Part shown: piece by piece, positions 1 through 8,489 of the stretch
Position numbering within the stretch: the stretch's first letter is position 1
How the letters are laid out: each line of letters opens with the position of its first letter
Source: an uncultured Flavobacteriaceae bacterium
Lineage (GTDB): Bacteria > Bacteroidota > Bacteroidia > Flavobacteriales > Flavobacteriaceae
DNA length: 64,000 nucleotides
Direction: 5' to 3'
Assembly: GCA_913065125.1 (NCBI GenBank)
Contig: CAJYAG010000003.1
Location: 124,001-188,000, forward strand
Notes under the pieces: generated by a model
The model's input: the letters and a program-made list of their open reading frames with translations, nothing else
Told to the model about the DNA's origin: nothing
The model's database searches: none
Program-made: the position numbers and the translations under genes

Positions 1-980
1 GGAACCCATTCTTCTGGAGTTGCTCTATCTACATAATACACAATTTGTTTTTTTGGCTCAACTAATTCACCTCTATTAAATTTAGCAATATCTTCTTCTT
101 TAACCTCTAATCTATAACGATCTAAGTATCTTACAGTTTTACTTTTTTGATCAGCTAAACCATAATCTACTTGAGATCTAGCAAACCATCCAACTCTTTC
201 GTCTGCATAACGACGTTTCATCGGAACTTTTGGTAATAAAATCATTGAGTTACTCATCTCTAAAGAAATTGAACCTACGCTAGAGTTAGAAGGAGGAGCA
301 GCCGAAGCATACGTTTTTACGTCTCTAATTTCTATATTCTGAGGATAACTGTTAATTCTATCAATAAAAGAGCGTTTAGCATCTAATCTTGACACCTTTA
401 ATCTTTTTCTGTAAAATGATGGTAACCCAATTGCAGCAACATCTGTAGTAAATAAAGTTGTTGCATCAATTACAGTGGCTCCATTATCTTTGTTAATTGC
501 AAGGATAGGAAACGCGTACAATATTGGGGCAAAATTAGAATTTGCTACTGCCTCATGTACTGGTAAATTTTTATCAGCAACTACATTCTGAGAAATAACT
601 CTTAATAAGATTTTTTTGTCTTTACGTTCCCAACGTAACATTTGTGTGTTTGTTTTTCCACCACCAAAACCTAGTCCGTTGGCAGTTTTAGCAATTCTAG
701 TTACCATTAGCATATCTCTGCCTAAAAGCGAATCTGGAATTTCAAATAAATACGCTTCATCTTTTTTGTGAACGCTAAATAAACCTGCATCTGTTTTTAC
801 ATCCTTTGTAACAACTGATGCATAAGGTTGAATGTCTCCTTTTTTAGGTTTTGGAGCCGGTTTTACTACTGTTTTTGTGTCTTTTTCGTTTTTTTTCTTC
901 TTTCGTTGTGCATCAGCATTTACAGAAAAACCAAAAACAAATAAAACAACTAATACTCTCGAAATTACTTTTTGTATCAT
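1..980 (-). CDS. Zinc-dependent metalloprotease, N-terminal part (runs off the window)
   Basis: The reading frame starts at an ATG at 978-980 and stays open to the window edge, so only about the first 326 residues are visible. It opens with a signal peptide ending near VNADAQ, followed by a lysine-rich linker. The next part, with stretches such as GDIQPYASVVTKDVKTDAG and DSLLGRDMLMVTRIAKT, matches the N-terminal DUF5118/DUF5117 region of large Bacteroidota metalloproteases whose HExxH catalytic domain lies further downstream. That catalytic domain is outside the window, so the assignment rests on the N-terminal domains only. The protein is probably periplasmic or surface exposed. Confidence 0.75.
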   Translation of the reverse strand, partial: MIQKVISRVLVVLFVFGFSVNADAQRKKKKNEKDTKTVVKPAPKPKKGDIQPYASVVTKDVKTDAGLFSVHKKDEAYLFEIPDSLLGRDMLMVTRIAKTANGLGFGGGKTNTQMLRWERKDKKILLRVISQNVVADKNLPVHEAVANSNFAPILYAFPILAINKDNGATVIDATTLFTTDVAAIGLPSFYRKRLKVSRLDAKRSFIDRINSYPQNIEIRDVKTYASAAPPSNSSVGSISLEMSNSMILLPKVPMKRRYADERVGWFARSQVDYGLADQKSKTVRYLDRYRLEVKEEDIAKFNRGELVEPKKQIVYYVDRATPEEWV

Positions 981-1070
981 GATTTATATATTAAAGTTTG
1001 TGTTATTAAAAATAAGTTTTCGAATTTACCATTTATTAAAAATAAGAATCTTAAATAAATGTTAAAGACG

Positions 1071-3272
1071 TTATAAATTTAACCAATAAGATAGTTTTAA
1101 ATTGATAGATCTAAAACGTGGACTTAATGGTGAATTGGTGTCGTAATTGTCGTTATAAGCAATAAATAAATCAGACAACGGAGCAAAACGCCACTGCAAT
1201 CTTGAATTTACACTTAAGCTTTGTTCTTGATTGCTATATTGAATTAACGTATTCCAAAATAAATTTTTATTAAAGGTAACATCAAAACGAGGACCAACTA
1301 ACCAAATAGAAGCGTTTGCATACGGATCTGGTAAACTAATATAATTGTAGTTTACTTGTACTTTTGTTTGGAAAAAAGGTTCTATTCTCCAATTTAAATT
1401 TCCTTCTAAAGAATATTTATTTCCGTTGTAAAATTGCCCAATTGATGGAGAAATATCAAAAGAGAATTGTTTTCTTATATCTGATCTGTATTTTGCTTCA
1501 AAACTGGTGTAAGAATAGCCAACATTTGCTGGCAATTCTACAGAGTTTGTTCTTGTTGGATCAAAACTATCATATAAATAGGTATATCGATTAAACATAG
1601 AAAACTCTAAATTGGTAGAATTGTTAAAGTCGATATTCCATTGACTGATAATTGTATAATCAGAATTTTTGTAACCTAATTCTGGTTTCCAAATGTAAAT
1701 TGGTGTTACAGATAAAGTGTGTTTTTGAATTTCCCCTTTCTTTGGGTAAAAAGTATATTCAAAATTTGGATTGATTTTAAAGATGTCTGTTCTCTTGATG
1801 AACCCTAAATCTGACCTAAAATCATCTTCAATATAAATGCCACTCAATTTAATTTTAAAGTTTCTGGAATTGTATTCGGTAGAAATTCCTGCAGAAATAT
1901 CTTTTCCAGTTGTTGTTGGCGAAAAAGATTTGTGAATAAAATATCTTCCGTTCCAAGTATTGTTTTCTGATGCTAAATTGTAATCAATACCAATTACTCT
2001 GTTGTATTTATCTTCTTGTTTTAAAAAACCATACTCTTTTGTTGCTTGTTTGTTGATGAATAAAAAACTTAGATTAGATCTACTAAATAATTTTTGTTGA
2101 ATGGCAACAACCGAATTGTTTGTAGCCGGAATTTCATTTTCAACATCTTCTTCTGTTTGAACACTTAAAATTCCTAAACGTAAATTATTATTTAATTTTC
2201 CGCTTAATCTTGCGCCTGCAACAATTCCGTTTTCTATAGATTCACCACTTTTATTTTTTGCGATTCCGATACGCCGAGAGAAAAATGGATTTTCGTCTCT
2301 TGAATCTCCAAAATCTCCAAACAAATCGCTGTTTTCAATAAAAAACTGACGGCGTTCGGGCAACGAAATTTCAAAACGTGTTAAATTTGTTGTTTGCTGG
2401 TCAACTTCTACTTGAGAAAAATCTGGATTAATCGTTACATCTAAATTCATGCTATTTCCAATAGCAAATTTGGCATCACCACCAATTTTAACATCATTAA
2501 TGGCACTGTTGTTTTCAAAATCTTTTCCAGAAAAAGTATTTATATATGGAATAATTGCTATGGGTGCTCTCGATTTTCCTAAAGGTTTTTCAAAAATCAT
2601 TTCGCCCATATAAGCTAAGCTAAAAATGTATTGGTTTTGAGGAATATTCATCCACGTATTTTGTTCATTATCTTGTGTGTCAAACTGATAACTGTTAAAC
2701 CGCCATTTGGTTTCTCCTTCTCTAAACTTAAAAGCTGTTAACGGAATTGCAATTTCTGCTATATATGCATCATCCAAAATCTGTGTTTTACAAACCCATT
2801 TTGTATCCCAAGCTAAATTAAATCCTCTTAAATCTGTTCCGCCACCAGAAAGCAAGGCTTCTCTTTTAACTCCTGCCGGATTTGTTCCAAAGAAAAAAGC
2901 ATTAGAACCATCATTAAATGTATCAAAAATAAGTGTGACATTGTCGTTTCCAGAAGCTCTAAAATCTCTTCGCAAAGAAGGAATGATAAAATCGTTTGAT
3001 TTTGCGTGTACTTTAATTGCTACATATAGATTTTTGTCATCAAACATCATTTTTACTTCTGTTTGATTATTTGCTTTTAAAGAATCTGATGGAAAATATT
3101 GCCAGTAGTTTGAGGTTGTTTTTGCTTTTGCCCAATGCGCTTCACTTAATAAACCATCAATTGATATTTCAGAAATATCAGTTTTTATATATTTTACAAA
3201 AACTTGCTTTGTTTTTTGAGCAAAAAGGGTTGTGCAGCTAATAATAAGAATTAGGAATAGATTTTTCTTCAA
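1071..3272 (-). CDS. DUF5916 family protein with CBM9-like N-terminal domain
   Basis: 733 residues. The signal peptide MKKNLFLILIISCTTLFAQ is followed by a carbohydrate-binding family 9-like beta-sandwich at about residues 35-200, where IDGLLSEAHWAKA is a typical opening. The rest is a long beta-rich region with alternating aromatic residues, ending in LSYWLNL, as expected for an outer-membrane barrel. This arrangement is characteristic of DUF5916 proteins in Bacteroidota. The function is not established; binding or uptake of a polymer at the outer membrane is an inference. The gene appears to stand alone. Confidence 0.85.
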   Translation of the reverse strand: MKKNLFLILIISCTTLFAQKTKQVFVKYIKTDISEISIDGLLSEAHWAKAKTTSNYWQYFPSDSLKANNQTEVKMMFDDKNLYVAIKVHAKSNDFIIPSLRRDFRASGNDNVTLIFDTFNDGSNAFFFGTNPAGVKREALLSGGGTDLRGFNLAWDTKWVCKTQILDDAYIAEIAIPLTAFKFREGETKWRFNSYQFDTQDNEQNTWMNIPQNQYIFSLAYMGEMIFEKPLGKSRAPIAIIPYINTFSGKDFENNSAINDVKIGGDAKFAIGNSMNLDVTINPDFSQVEVDQQTTNLTRFEISLPERRQFFIENSDLFGDFGDSRDENPFFSRRIGIAKNKSGESIENGIVAGARLSGKLNNNLRLGILSVQTEEDVENEIPATNNSVVAIQQKLFSRSNLSFLFINKQATKEYGFLKQEDKYNRVIGIDYNLASENNTWNGRYFIHKSFSPTTTGKDISAGISTEYNSRNFKIKLSGIYIEDDFRSDLGFIKRTDIFKINPNFEYTFYPKKGEIQKHTLSVTPIYIWKPELGYKNSDYTIISQWNIDFNNSTNLEFSMFNRYTYLYDSFDPTRTNSVELPANVGYSYTSFEAKYRSDIRKQFSFDISPSIGQFYNGNKYSLEGNLNWRIEPFFQTKVQVNYNYISLPDPYANASIWLVGPRFDVTFNKNLFWNTLIQYSNQEQSLSVNSRLQWRFAPLSDLFIAYNDNYDTNSPLSPRFRSINLKLSYWLNL

Positions 3273-3331
3273 AACGGTAATTTGGTTAACGTTTCGAAAG
3301 ATAAATAAAAATATAATAAAATCAGATTAAT

Positions 3332-4282
3332 TTATTGCAGCTGAGAATACAAGAAAGTTCTTATTTCTACCAAACAAGAATTGCAGCTTAAAAAAGCATC
3401 ATGTGTTCCGTTCTGAATTGTTTTTAATTCATTTTTTAATCCAAGTGAAGTGGCATACGGATGTAAAATTCCAGAACCATCAGCAATAATTCCTGTATTA
3501 TTAACACCGCCTTGTAAATAAGGTACAACCGTATCATCAGTGCCGTGAATACTAAACAAACTTGGCTCGTTAGAATTGATAAAATTAGAATTAAATAAGG
3601 CTCCAGAAATATTGATGACTCCTTTTACTGTAGATGGAAATGATTCGTTTCCGCTTCTTCCTTCAATTCCTCCTTTTGAGTTTACATAATCAACAAAAGA
3701 ACTTCCTCCAATGGTAGTTAATTCTACATTTGTATGCACATATGCGTACTGCAACGCGGTAATTGCGCCGGCAGAATAACCGCCAATAAACACTTTTGAA
3801 ATGTCAATTTTATAAACATTATTTGTGGTGGCATCTTTTGTGAAATAACGCACAGCAGCTTTCATGTCTGCTACAGAATTTAGTACAACTTTTTTAAAAA
3901 CTAATGGCGTTGGAGTAACATCTAACAATCTATAATCGATGGATGCCACAACATAACCTGCTTTTGCTAAAAAAGTAGCAAGCTCTTTAAAATCTGCTTT
4001 ATTGCCAGATATATAACTTCCGCCATGTGCTAAAACGAGCAAAGGTCTGTTGATTTCTGTATCGTTTGCTGGTTGATAAATATCCATAGATAAACCAGTT
4101 GTTGCGCCACCTAACGTAACATTTGCTCCATACCGTACATCTTTAGAAACGGTAATTGTTTCAAAAATCTGACTATTGTATCGTTGTTGATTTTCTGCCT
4201 GATTGATGTAACTTATTTCACTTTCTAAACAAGAAGTAAAAAGGAATATAGAAAAACTAAGTAACAGTATTTTACGAATCAT
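3332..4282 (-). CDS. Alpha/beta hydrolase (carboxylesterase-like) lipoprotein
   Basis: 316 residues. A lipoprotein signal ends in LFTSC with Cys18 as the lipidated residue. The oxyanion-hole HGG is at residues 86-88. The nucleophile elbow GYSAG (Ser170), the acid in HGTDD (about 249-250) and His294 complete a catalytic triad in the usual order. It resembles esterase/lipase proteins that hydrolyse ester substrates at the cell surface or in the periplasm. The substrate cannot be read from the sequence. It lies downstream of lysS but is separated from it by a strong terminator, so it is probably transcribed independently. Confidence 0.85.
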   Translation of the reverse strand: MIRKILLLSFSIFLFTSCLESEISYINQAENQQRYNSQIFETITVSKDVRYGANVTLGGATTGLSMDIYQPANDTEINRPLLVLAHGGSYISGNKADFKELATFLAKAGYVVASIDYRLLDVTPTPLVFKKVVLNSVADMKAAVRYFTKDATTNNVYKIDISKVFIGGYSAGAITALQYAYVHTNVELTTIGGSSFVDYVNSKGGIEGRSGNESFPSTVKGVINISGALFNSNFINSNEPSLFSIHGTDDTVVPYLQGGVNNTGIIADGSGILHPYATSLGLKNELKTIQNGTHDAFLSCNSCLVEIRTFLYSQLQ

Positions 4283-4337
4283 AATAGCAACTGATTGTAT
4301 GAACTTTATTTGATTTTAGGTTCTTTGTTTTAACAAA

Positions 4338-4369
4338 AAAAAGGAATTACAACAATGTAATTCCTTTTT
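4338..4369 (-). terminator. Intrinsic terminator of lysS
   Basis: A perfect 13-bp stem (AAAAAGGAATTAC with its complement) around a 6-base loop is followed on the minus strand by a T run. It lies just after the lysS stop codon and before the esterase gene. Confidence 0.85.
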
Positions 4370-4381
4370 CTATATATTTAA

Positions 4382-6079
4382 TTAAACAACTTCAACAAAC
4401 AAACCTTCGTCTGTTTTAGAAACTTTGGCAACCTCTTTTTTGGTTAATCCTTTAATGGTTTTATCCCATTTCTTGTTCGATAAACCAGATTGTGTTTTCA
4501 GTTGGTTTAAATCTATTTTTTCTGCTTTAGTAATGATTGCTAGTAGCGCTTTCTCATCATCTGTAAGTGCAACATCAGCAGCGATTCGCTGCTCTGGTCG
4601 CATTTGCGGAAAGAATAATACTTCTTGTATGGATTGATTGTTCGTCAAAAACATAATCAAACGATCCATCCCAATTCCCATTCCAGAAGTTGGCGGCATT
4701 CCGTATTCTAAGGCACGTAAAAAATCTTCGTCAATAAACTCTGTAGCTTCATCGTCTCCTTTTGCAGCTAATTTTAATTGATGTTCAAAACGCTCACGTT
4801 GATCTATCGGATCATTTAATTCAGAATATGCGTTTGCAATTTCTTTACCACAAACCATTAGCTCAAAACGTTCTGTTAATTCAGGATTATCTCTGTGTTC
4901 TTTACAAAGTGGAGACATTTCCTTCGGATAATCTGTGATAAACGTTGGCTGAATATAATTTCCTTCACATTTTTCGCCAAAAATTTCATCAATTAACTTT
5001 CCTTTCCCCATTGTAGCATCAACCTCTATATTCATAGATTTTGCTGCAGTTCTAATTTCATCTTCTGTTTTATCAGTAATATCAAAACCTGTAAAATGTT
5101 TGATAGCATCTGCCATCGTAACTCTAGCATATGGCGCCTTAAAATCTATCTTGTGTTCTCCAAACGTTGCTTCCGTTGTTCCGTTTACGGCAATTGCACA
5201 ATGTTCTAATAATTGCTCACAGAAATCCATCATCCAATTGTAATCTTTGTAAGCAACATAGATTTCCATTGCTGTAAATTCTGGATTGTGTGTTCTGTCC
5301 ATTCCTTCGTTTCTGAAGTTTTTAGAAAACTCATAAACACCATCAAATCCACCAACAATTAATCGTTTTAAATACAATTCGTTGGCAATTCTCATGTATA
5401 ACGGAATGTCTAAACTATTGTGATGGGTAATAAATGGTCTAGCTGCTGCGCCACCAGGAATTGGTTGTAAAATCGGAGTTTCAACTTCAAAATATCCAGC
5501 GGTATTAAAGAAACTTCGCATAGCGTTGAACAATTTTGTTCTTTTTACAAAAACTTCTTTTACATGTGGATTTACAGCTAAATCTGCATAACGTTGTCTG
5601 TAACGCATTTCTGGATCTGTAAAAGCATCGTAAATAACACCGTCTTTTTCTTTTGGTAAAGGCAACGGTTTTAATGCTTTGCTTAATAAGGTAAAATCTT
5701 TAACTCTTACAGTTTTTTCACCTACTTTCGTTGTAAATAATTCTCCTTCAACACCAATAAAATCTCCTAAGTCTAATAATTTTTTAAAGACATCGTTGTA
5801 TTTTGTTTTATCATCGCCTTCACAGATTATATCTCTATTAAAATACACTTGAATTCTACCTTCAGCATCTTGCAATTGTGCAAAAGAAGCTTTTCCTTGT
5901 ATGTTTATAGATACTAATCTACCAGCAATAATTACCTGTTTCTCTTCAGTAAATTTTTCCTTAATCTGTTTTGAAGTGTGATTTACAGGAAATAAATCAG
6001 CAGGATAAGGATTGATACCCAATTCGCGTAATTTTGATAGTTTTTCTCTTCGTACAACTTCTTGTTCTGATAATTGCAT
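4382..6079 (-). CDS. lysS: Lysine--tRNA ligase (class II)
   Basis: 565 residues; charges tRNA-Lys in the cytoplasm. An N-terminal OB-fold anticodon-binding domain (about 55-160) is followed by the class II catalytic core, with motif 2 around FRNEGMDRTHNPEF and motif 3 at GMGIGMDRL. A C-terminal extension of about 65 lysine-rich residues follows the core. I chose the ATG at 6079, which begins MQLSEQEVV. A longer in-frame start at 6145 exists, but it would place the start codon within or upstream of the -7 promoter box at 6115-6122, and it adds 22 unrelated residues. The gene is preceded by its own promoter and followed by a terminator, so it is monocistronic. Confidence 0.97.
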   Translation of the reverse strand: MQLSEQEVVRREKLSKLRELGINPYPADLFPVNHTSKQIKEKFTEEKQVIIAGRLVSINIQGKASFAQLQDAEGRIQVYFNRDIICEGDDKTKYNDVFKKLLDLGDFIGVEGELFTTKVGEKTVRVKDFTLLSKALKPLPLPKEKDGVIYDAFTDPEMRYRQRYADLAVNPHVKEVFVKRTKLFNAMRSFFNTAGYFEVETPILQPIPGGAAARPFITHHNSLDIPLYMRIANELYLKRLIVGGFDGVYEFSKNFRNEGMDRTHNPEFTAMEIYVAYKDYNWMMDFCEQLLEHCAIAVNGTTEATFGEHKIDFKAPYARVTMADAIKHFTGFDITDKTEDEIRTAAKSMNIEVDATMGKGKLIDEIFGEKCEGNYIQPTFITDYPKEMSPLCKEHRDNPELTERFELMVCGKEIANAYSELNDPIDQRERFEHQLKLAAKGDDEATEFIDEDFLRALEYGMPPTSGMGIGMDRLIMFLTNNQSIQEVLFFPQMRPEQRIAADVALTDDEKALLAIITKAEKIDLNQLKTQSGLSNKKWDKTIKGLTKKEVAKVSKTDEGLFVEVV

Positions 6080-6114
6080 AATGCGGGATTCTTTATAGGA
6101 TGATAATAAAGGCG

Positions 6115-6145
6115 CAAAGATACAATCAATTACATAATAAAGCAA
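6115..6145 (-). promoter_or_regulatory. lysS promoter (Bacteroidota type)
   Basis: On the minus strand TATCTTTG (6115-6122) matches the -7 consensus TAnnTTTG. Nineteen bases upstream is TTGC, a partial -33 element. It predicts a 5' leader of about 30 bases before the 6079 ATG. Confidence 0.65.
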
Positions 6146-6185
6146 TCTAGTTCTTTGTAGAAATTTTGTAAATTTTTAGTTAAAT

Positions 6186-6216
6186 ATTGCTAGTTTAAAA
6201 AAATCTTGTATATTCG
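6186..6216 (+). promoter_or_regulatory. Probable promoter of the small RNA at 6222
   Basis: ATTG (6186-6189), exactly 19 bases, then TATATTCG (6209-6216), one mismatch from TAnnTTTG. The same TTCG variant occurs before other genes in this window. Confidence 0.45.
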
Positions 6217-6221
6217 CAGGC

Positions 6222-6330
6222 TGCTTTTTATAAAAGTAGCATTTAGTTGTGTTGTTTTGGCACTTTCATAAAAGTGTCGTGGTTTTGTTAACCAATGGAA
6301 AGCTTCCCTGAGATGGGACGCTTTTTTTTT
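6222..6330 (+). ncRNA. Candidate structured small RNA of about 109 nt
   Basis: Between the divergent lysS promoter and a repeat block lies a stretch with a promoter-like sequence at its 5' end. It carries two similar hairpins (around 6228-6241, with a TTTATAAAAG core, and 6259-6279, GGCACTTT/AAAGTGTC), a small GGTT/AACC hairpin, and finally an intrinsic terminator. No open reading frame fits, and no plus-strand gene follows for 900 bases, so a leader function is unlikely. I do not recognise the family. The size would suit the Bacteroidota 6S-Flavo RNA, but I cannot see a long rod-like fold, so that remains a guess. Confidence 0.45.
6299..6330 (+). terminator. Intrinsic terminator of the small RNA
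   Basis: AAAGCTTCCC pairs with GGGACGCTTT with one mismatch, around the loop TGAGAT, and is followed directly by a long T run. Confidence 0.75.
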
Positions 6331-6342
6331 GCTTTTTTTTGA

Positions 6343-6480
6343 AGCTAATTCCCGCTTTCCGTTATATCTTTTTAATTTGTTCTCGACCTATCTACCGACA
6401 GGCAGGTACAAATTTACTCATTCTTCACAAATTCACTCGAACTGACAATTAAAAAGGATGCCACTTCAATCGGGGCTAAG
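6343..6480. repeat. Imperfect inverted repeat with an inner dispersed repeat
   Basis: The outer arms (about 6343-6378 and 6446-6480) are imperfect reverse complements sharing the core ATCTTTTTAAT. Inside, 6398-6450 carries the reverse complement of the dispersed element found between trpD and trpC (TCGAGTGAATTT, GAAGAATGA, TAAATTTGTA), plus a short palindrome CCTATCTACCGACAGGCAGG at about 6387-6406. It looks like a small non-coding element with another repeat nested in it. No coding capacity is seen. Confidence 0.6.
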
Positions 6481-6526
6481 CCAATCTATAAAGTTTTTGT
6501 TTTATAATAAATAATTATTGTTTTTT

Positions 6527-6572
6527 AAAAGCCAAAAGCCAAAAGCCAAAAGCCAAAAGCCAAAAGCCAAAA
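6527..6572. repeat. Heptanucleotide tandem repeat (GCCAAAA)x6
   Basis: Six perfect copies of GCCAAAA run from 6531 to 6572, ending against the DUF456 stop codon. Related GCCAAAAGC/AGCTAAA motifs recur at 15701-15732 and 27301-27346. Confidence 0.9.
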
Positions 6573-7076
6573 TTAACTAAAGAAAGCCGACTTATATTCC
6601 CAAAAAGTGCTGATAAAAAACCATAAATACACCAAACCAACACCAAACTTTAAACTTGCGGATACAAAAAATCCGAGTAAAGAACCAAAAGAAGCTTTTA
6701 ACGCTCGGCCTGTGTCTTTACTGTTGTGCATCATTTCGCCAATAAAAGCACCCACAAACGCACCAATTAAAATGCCAAACGGAATAGGAGAGAACAAGCC
6801 AATTAGTAAACCAATTGTGGTTCCGTACACACCAGATTTACTTCCGCCAAAACGTTTTGTGCCCATTGCAGGAATAAAATAATCGAGCACCCAAACCAAT
6901 GCGGCAACAAAAAGTGTAATGCTTAAAAAAGTCCAATCTTTTGGAACTGCAGTTGTAAAACTAAGTAATAATAACCCGAGCCAACCAGTTAATGGTCCAG
7001 GTAAAATGGGTAAAAACGCACCAATAATTCCGAGAATCATACAAATTAAGCCTAAAAAAAGTAAAAGAATGTCCAT
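6573..7076 (-). CDS. DUF456 family membrane protein
   Basis: 167 residues from the ATG at 7076 (MDILLLFLGL). A start 13 codons upstream is open, but family members usually begin here. Hydrophobic segments with glycine-rich turns (GIIGAFLPILPGPLTGWLGLLLL, GLLIGLFSPIPFGILIGAFVGAFIGE; both shown only as landmarks of about 20 residues) predict four or five membrane helices. The pattern of a proline-glycine loop after the first helix and the GAFIGE motif is typical of DUF456 (PF04306). The function of the family is unknown. The gene stands alone, with repeats on both sides. Confidence 0.8.
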   Translation of the reverse strand: MDILLLFLGLICMILGIIGAFLPILPGPLTGWLGLLLLSFTTAVPKDWTFLSITLFVAALVWVLDYFIPAMGTKRFGGSKSGVYGTTIGLLIGLFSPIPFGILIGAFVGAFIGEMMHNSKDTGRALKASFGSLLGFFVSASLKFGVGLVYLWFFISTFWEYKSAFFS

Positions 7077-7123
7077 AAATTTTGCTATTGCGAGAATTAA
7101 AATAATTCTTGGCAATCTTTTTT

Positions 7124-7156
7124 GAGATTACTTCGTCATACTTCCTCGTAATGAGG
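7124..7156. repeat. Dispersed palindromic repeat
   Basis: GAGATTACTTCGTC, a short spacer, then CTCGTAATGAGG. This resembles the REP-like sequences scattered through other bacterial genomes. It lies upstream of the DUF456 gene. Confidence 0.5.
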
Positions 7157-7246
7157 ATTTTTATTGATTAGACGAAAATACAAAAACTTTGTTACGGGTG
7201 TTTTTTAATTTTCATTGTAATTGGTTATCTTTCTACTTTTATTCTT

Positions 7247-7708
7247 ATGAAATCTTTAAAACTTGTACTTTTTGCCTTTTTTTTATCAGTGAATTGTATC
7301 TCTCAGGTTGAAAATCAGGATGAAAATTCAGACTCCAACAATCAATCCACGAGTAGTATTCCTTTTACAAAGGTAGATGTTAAACCAGTTTTTCCTGGAT
7401 GCTCGGGTTCGGATGATGAAAAATTTGAATGCTTTCGAATGAAAATTAATAACCATTTTATAAGTAATTTTAATGCAGATTTATCAAACGAATTAGGTCT
7501 CGCAAAAGGGAAATTACAAATTTTTATTTTTTTTAGTATTGATCAAAGTGGCAATTCGGAAATCTCCTTGGTGAGAGCCCCTCATCCAGGCCTAAAAGCT
7601 GAAGCTGAAAGGGTAGTTAAATTGATTCCTAAAATGATACCTGCAATTTATAAGGATGAATTTGTTGGTACAAAATATTTTGTTCCACTTGCTTTTCTTG
7701 TCGAATAA
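7247..7708 (+). CDS. TonB C-terminal-like periplasmic protein
   Basis: 153 residues with a signal peptide (cleavage near NCISQ). The mature part begins with a DVKPVFPGC motif and ends in a beta-alpha-beta segment (QIFIFFSIDQSGNSEIS..., VPLAFLVE), which matches the C-terminal domain of Bacteroidota TonB-like proteins. Unlike a true energy transducer, it has no N-terminal membrane anchor followed by a proline-rich span, so it probably acts wholly in the periplasm. It is followed by a diverged paralogue in the same orientation. Its role is unknown. Confidence 0.6.
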   Translation: MKSLKLVLFAFFLSVNCISQVENQDENSDSNNQSTSSIPFTKVDVKPVFPGCSGSDDEKFECFRMKINNHFISNFNADLSNELGLAKGKLQIFIFFSIDQSGNSEISLVRAPHPGLKAEAERVVKLIPKMIPAIYKDEFVGTKYFVPLAFLVE

Positions 7709-7786
7709 TTTCTGACCTTTTTTTGGATAAAACACCATTTTTTAAAACAGTTTATAAATTGTACTTTTACCTAGTAAATTTATAAC

Positions 7787-8260
7787 ATGCGTTTTCGAGT
7801 ACTTTCTCTTTTCTTACTTATTTTGGTTGTTACTTCTTGCGAGTATTTTAATTTAAATAAAAAATCGCAATTACAAGAAGTAGATACCATTATCGATTTT
7901 TCTTCTGTCGATGTTTTCCCAACATTCGAAGCGTGTAAAAACTTTATTGATAAAGCAAAAAAAACAAATTGTTTTAGAAACACCATTCATAAACACATTT
8001 CTGAAAGTTTAGCAAAACACCAATTAGAAGTTAAAAATCCTGTAAACGAAATCGTTGATGTTGTGGTTTTAATCAATAATAAAGGTACTGTTTCTATTCA
8101 GAAAATCACTTCTTCTGAAATTTTAAAAAAAGAAATTCCTACAATTGATAGTTTGATTACCATAAGCTTAAAAGGTTTGCCTAAGCTTTCTCCTGCAACC
8201 AAAAGAGGAATTCCGGTTGCTACTCAATATCAAATTCCGATTCAGATTACTGTAAATTAG
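7787..8260 (+). CDS. TonB C-terminal-like lipoprotein, paralogue of the preceding gene
   Basis: 157 residues with a lipobox (VVTSC). It shares the DVFPTFEAC motif, a second cysteine (TNCFR) and the terminal strand pattern with the protein encoded just upstream, so the two probably arose by duplication. The upstream copy has a cleavable signal, while this one is predicted to be lipidated, so the pair may be placed differently in the envelope. The cysteines in comparable positions could form a disulfide. No specific function can be assigned. Confidence 0.6.
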   Translation: MRFRVLSLFLLILVVTSCEYFNLNKKSQLQEVDTIIDFSSVDVFPTFEACKNFIDKAKKTNCFRNTIHKHISESLAKHQLEVKNPVNEIVDVVVLINNKGTVSIQKITSSEILKKEIPTIDSLITISLKGLPKLSPATKRGIPVATQYQIPIQITVN

Positions 8261-8341
8261 GTTGTTGATTTAATATTGGTTTTGGCTACGAATTCACAAA
8301 TTTTGTGATAATTATTTGTGAAATTTTACAACTAAAAAAAC

Positions 8342-8373
8342 AAAATAGACTTCCGTTTCCGAAAATCTATTTT
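8342..8373 (-). terminator. Intrinsic terminator of the hpt-adk-obgE operon
   Basis: A 14-position stem (AAAATAGACTTCCG against CGAAAATCTATTTT) around the loop TTTC. Its two mismatches become G-U pairs on the minus-strand transcript, and a T run follows in that direction. Confidence 0.65.
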
Positions 8374-8395
8374 TTATTATTGCTTAAGGTTCGTT

Positions 8396-8478
8396 GCCAT
8401 TTCGACAAAGCGAAGCATGAGCGACGAGAAATCTTAATAAATGAGATTCCTCAATCATGCCTCTTTTCTGAATGACGG
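8396..8478. repeat. Dispersed repeat (GCCATTTCGAC ... GAATGACGG)
   Basis: A non-coding element with ends resembling TGTCATTTCGAG and GAATGACA and an inner GAGAAATCT/AGATTCCTC inverted pair. The same type occurs at 36495-36559. Confidence 0.6.
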
Positions 8479-8489
8479 TTGTTGAAACT

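Noticed and set aside
6080..6145. Longer lysS start at 6145
   Set aside because: The -7 promoter box lies inside that extension, and the extra residues are unlike LysS.
6308..6314. CTGAGAT in the small RNA region, reminiscent of the thi-box of TPP riboswitches
   Set aside because: It is only the loop of the terminator; none of the other conserved thi-box segments is present and no thiamine gene follows.
6531..6572. Short regular repeats as a CRISPR array
   Set aside because: The unit is 7 bases with no spacers and no cas genes are nearby.
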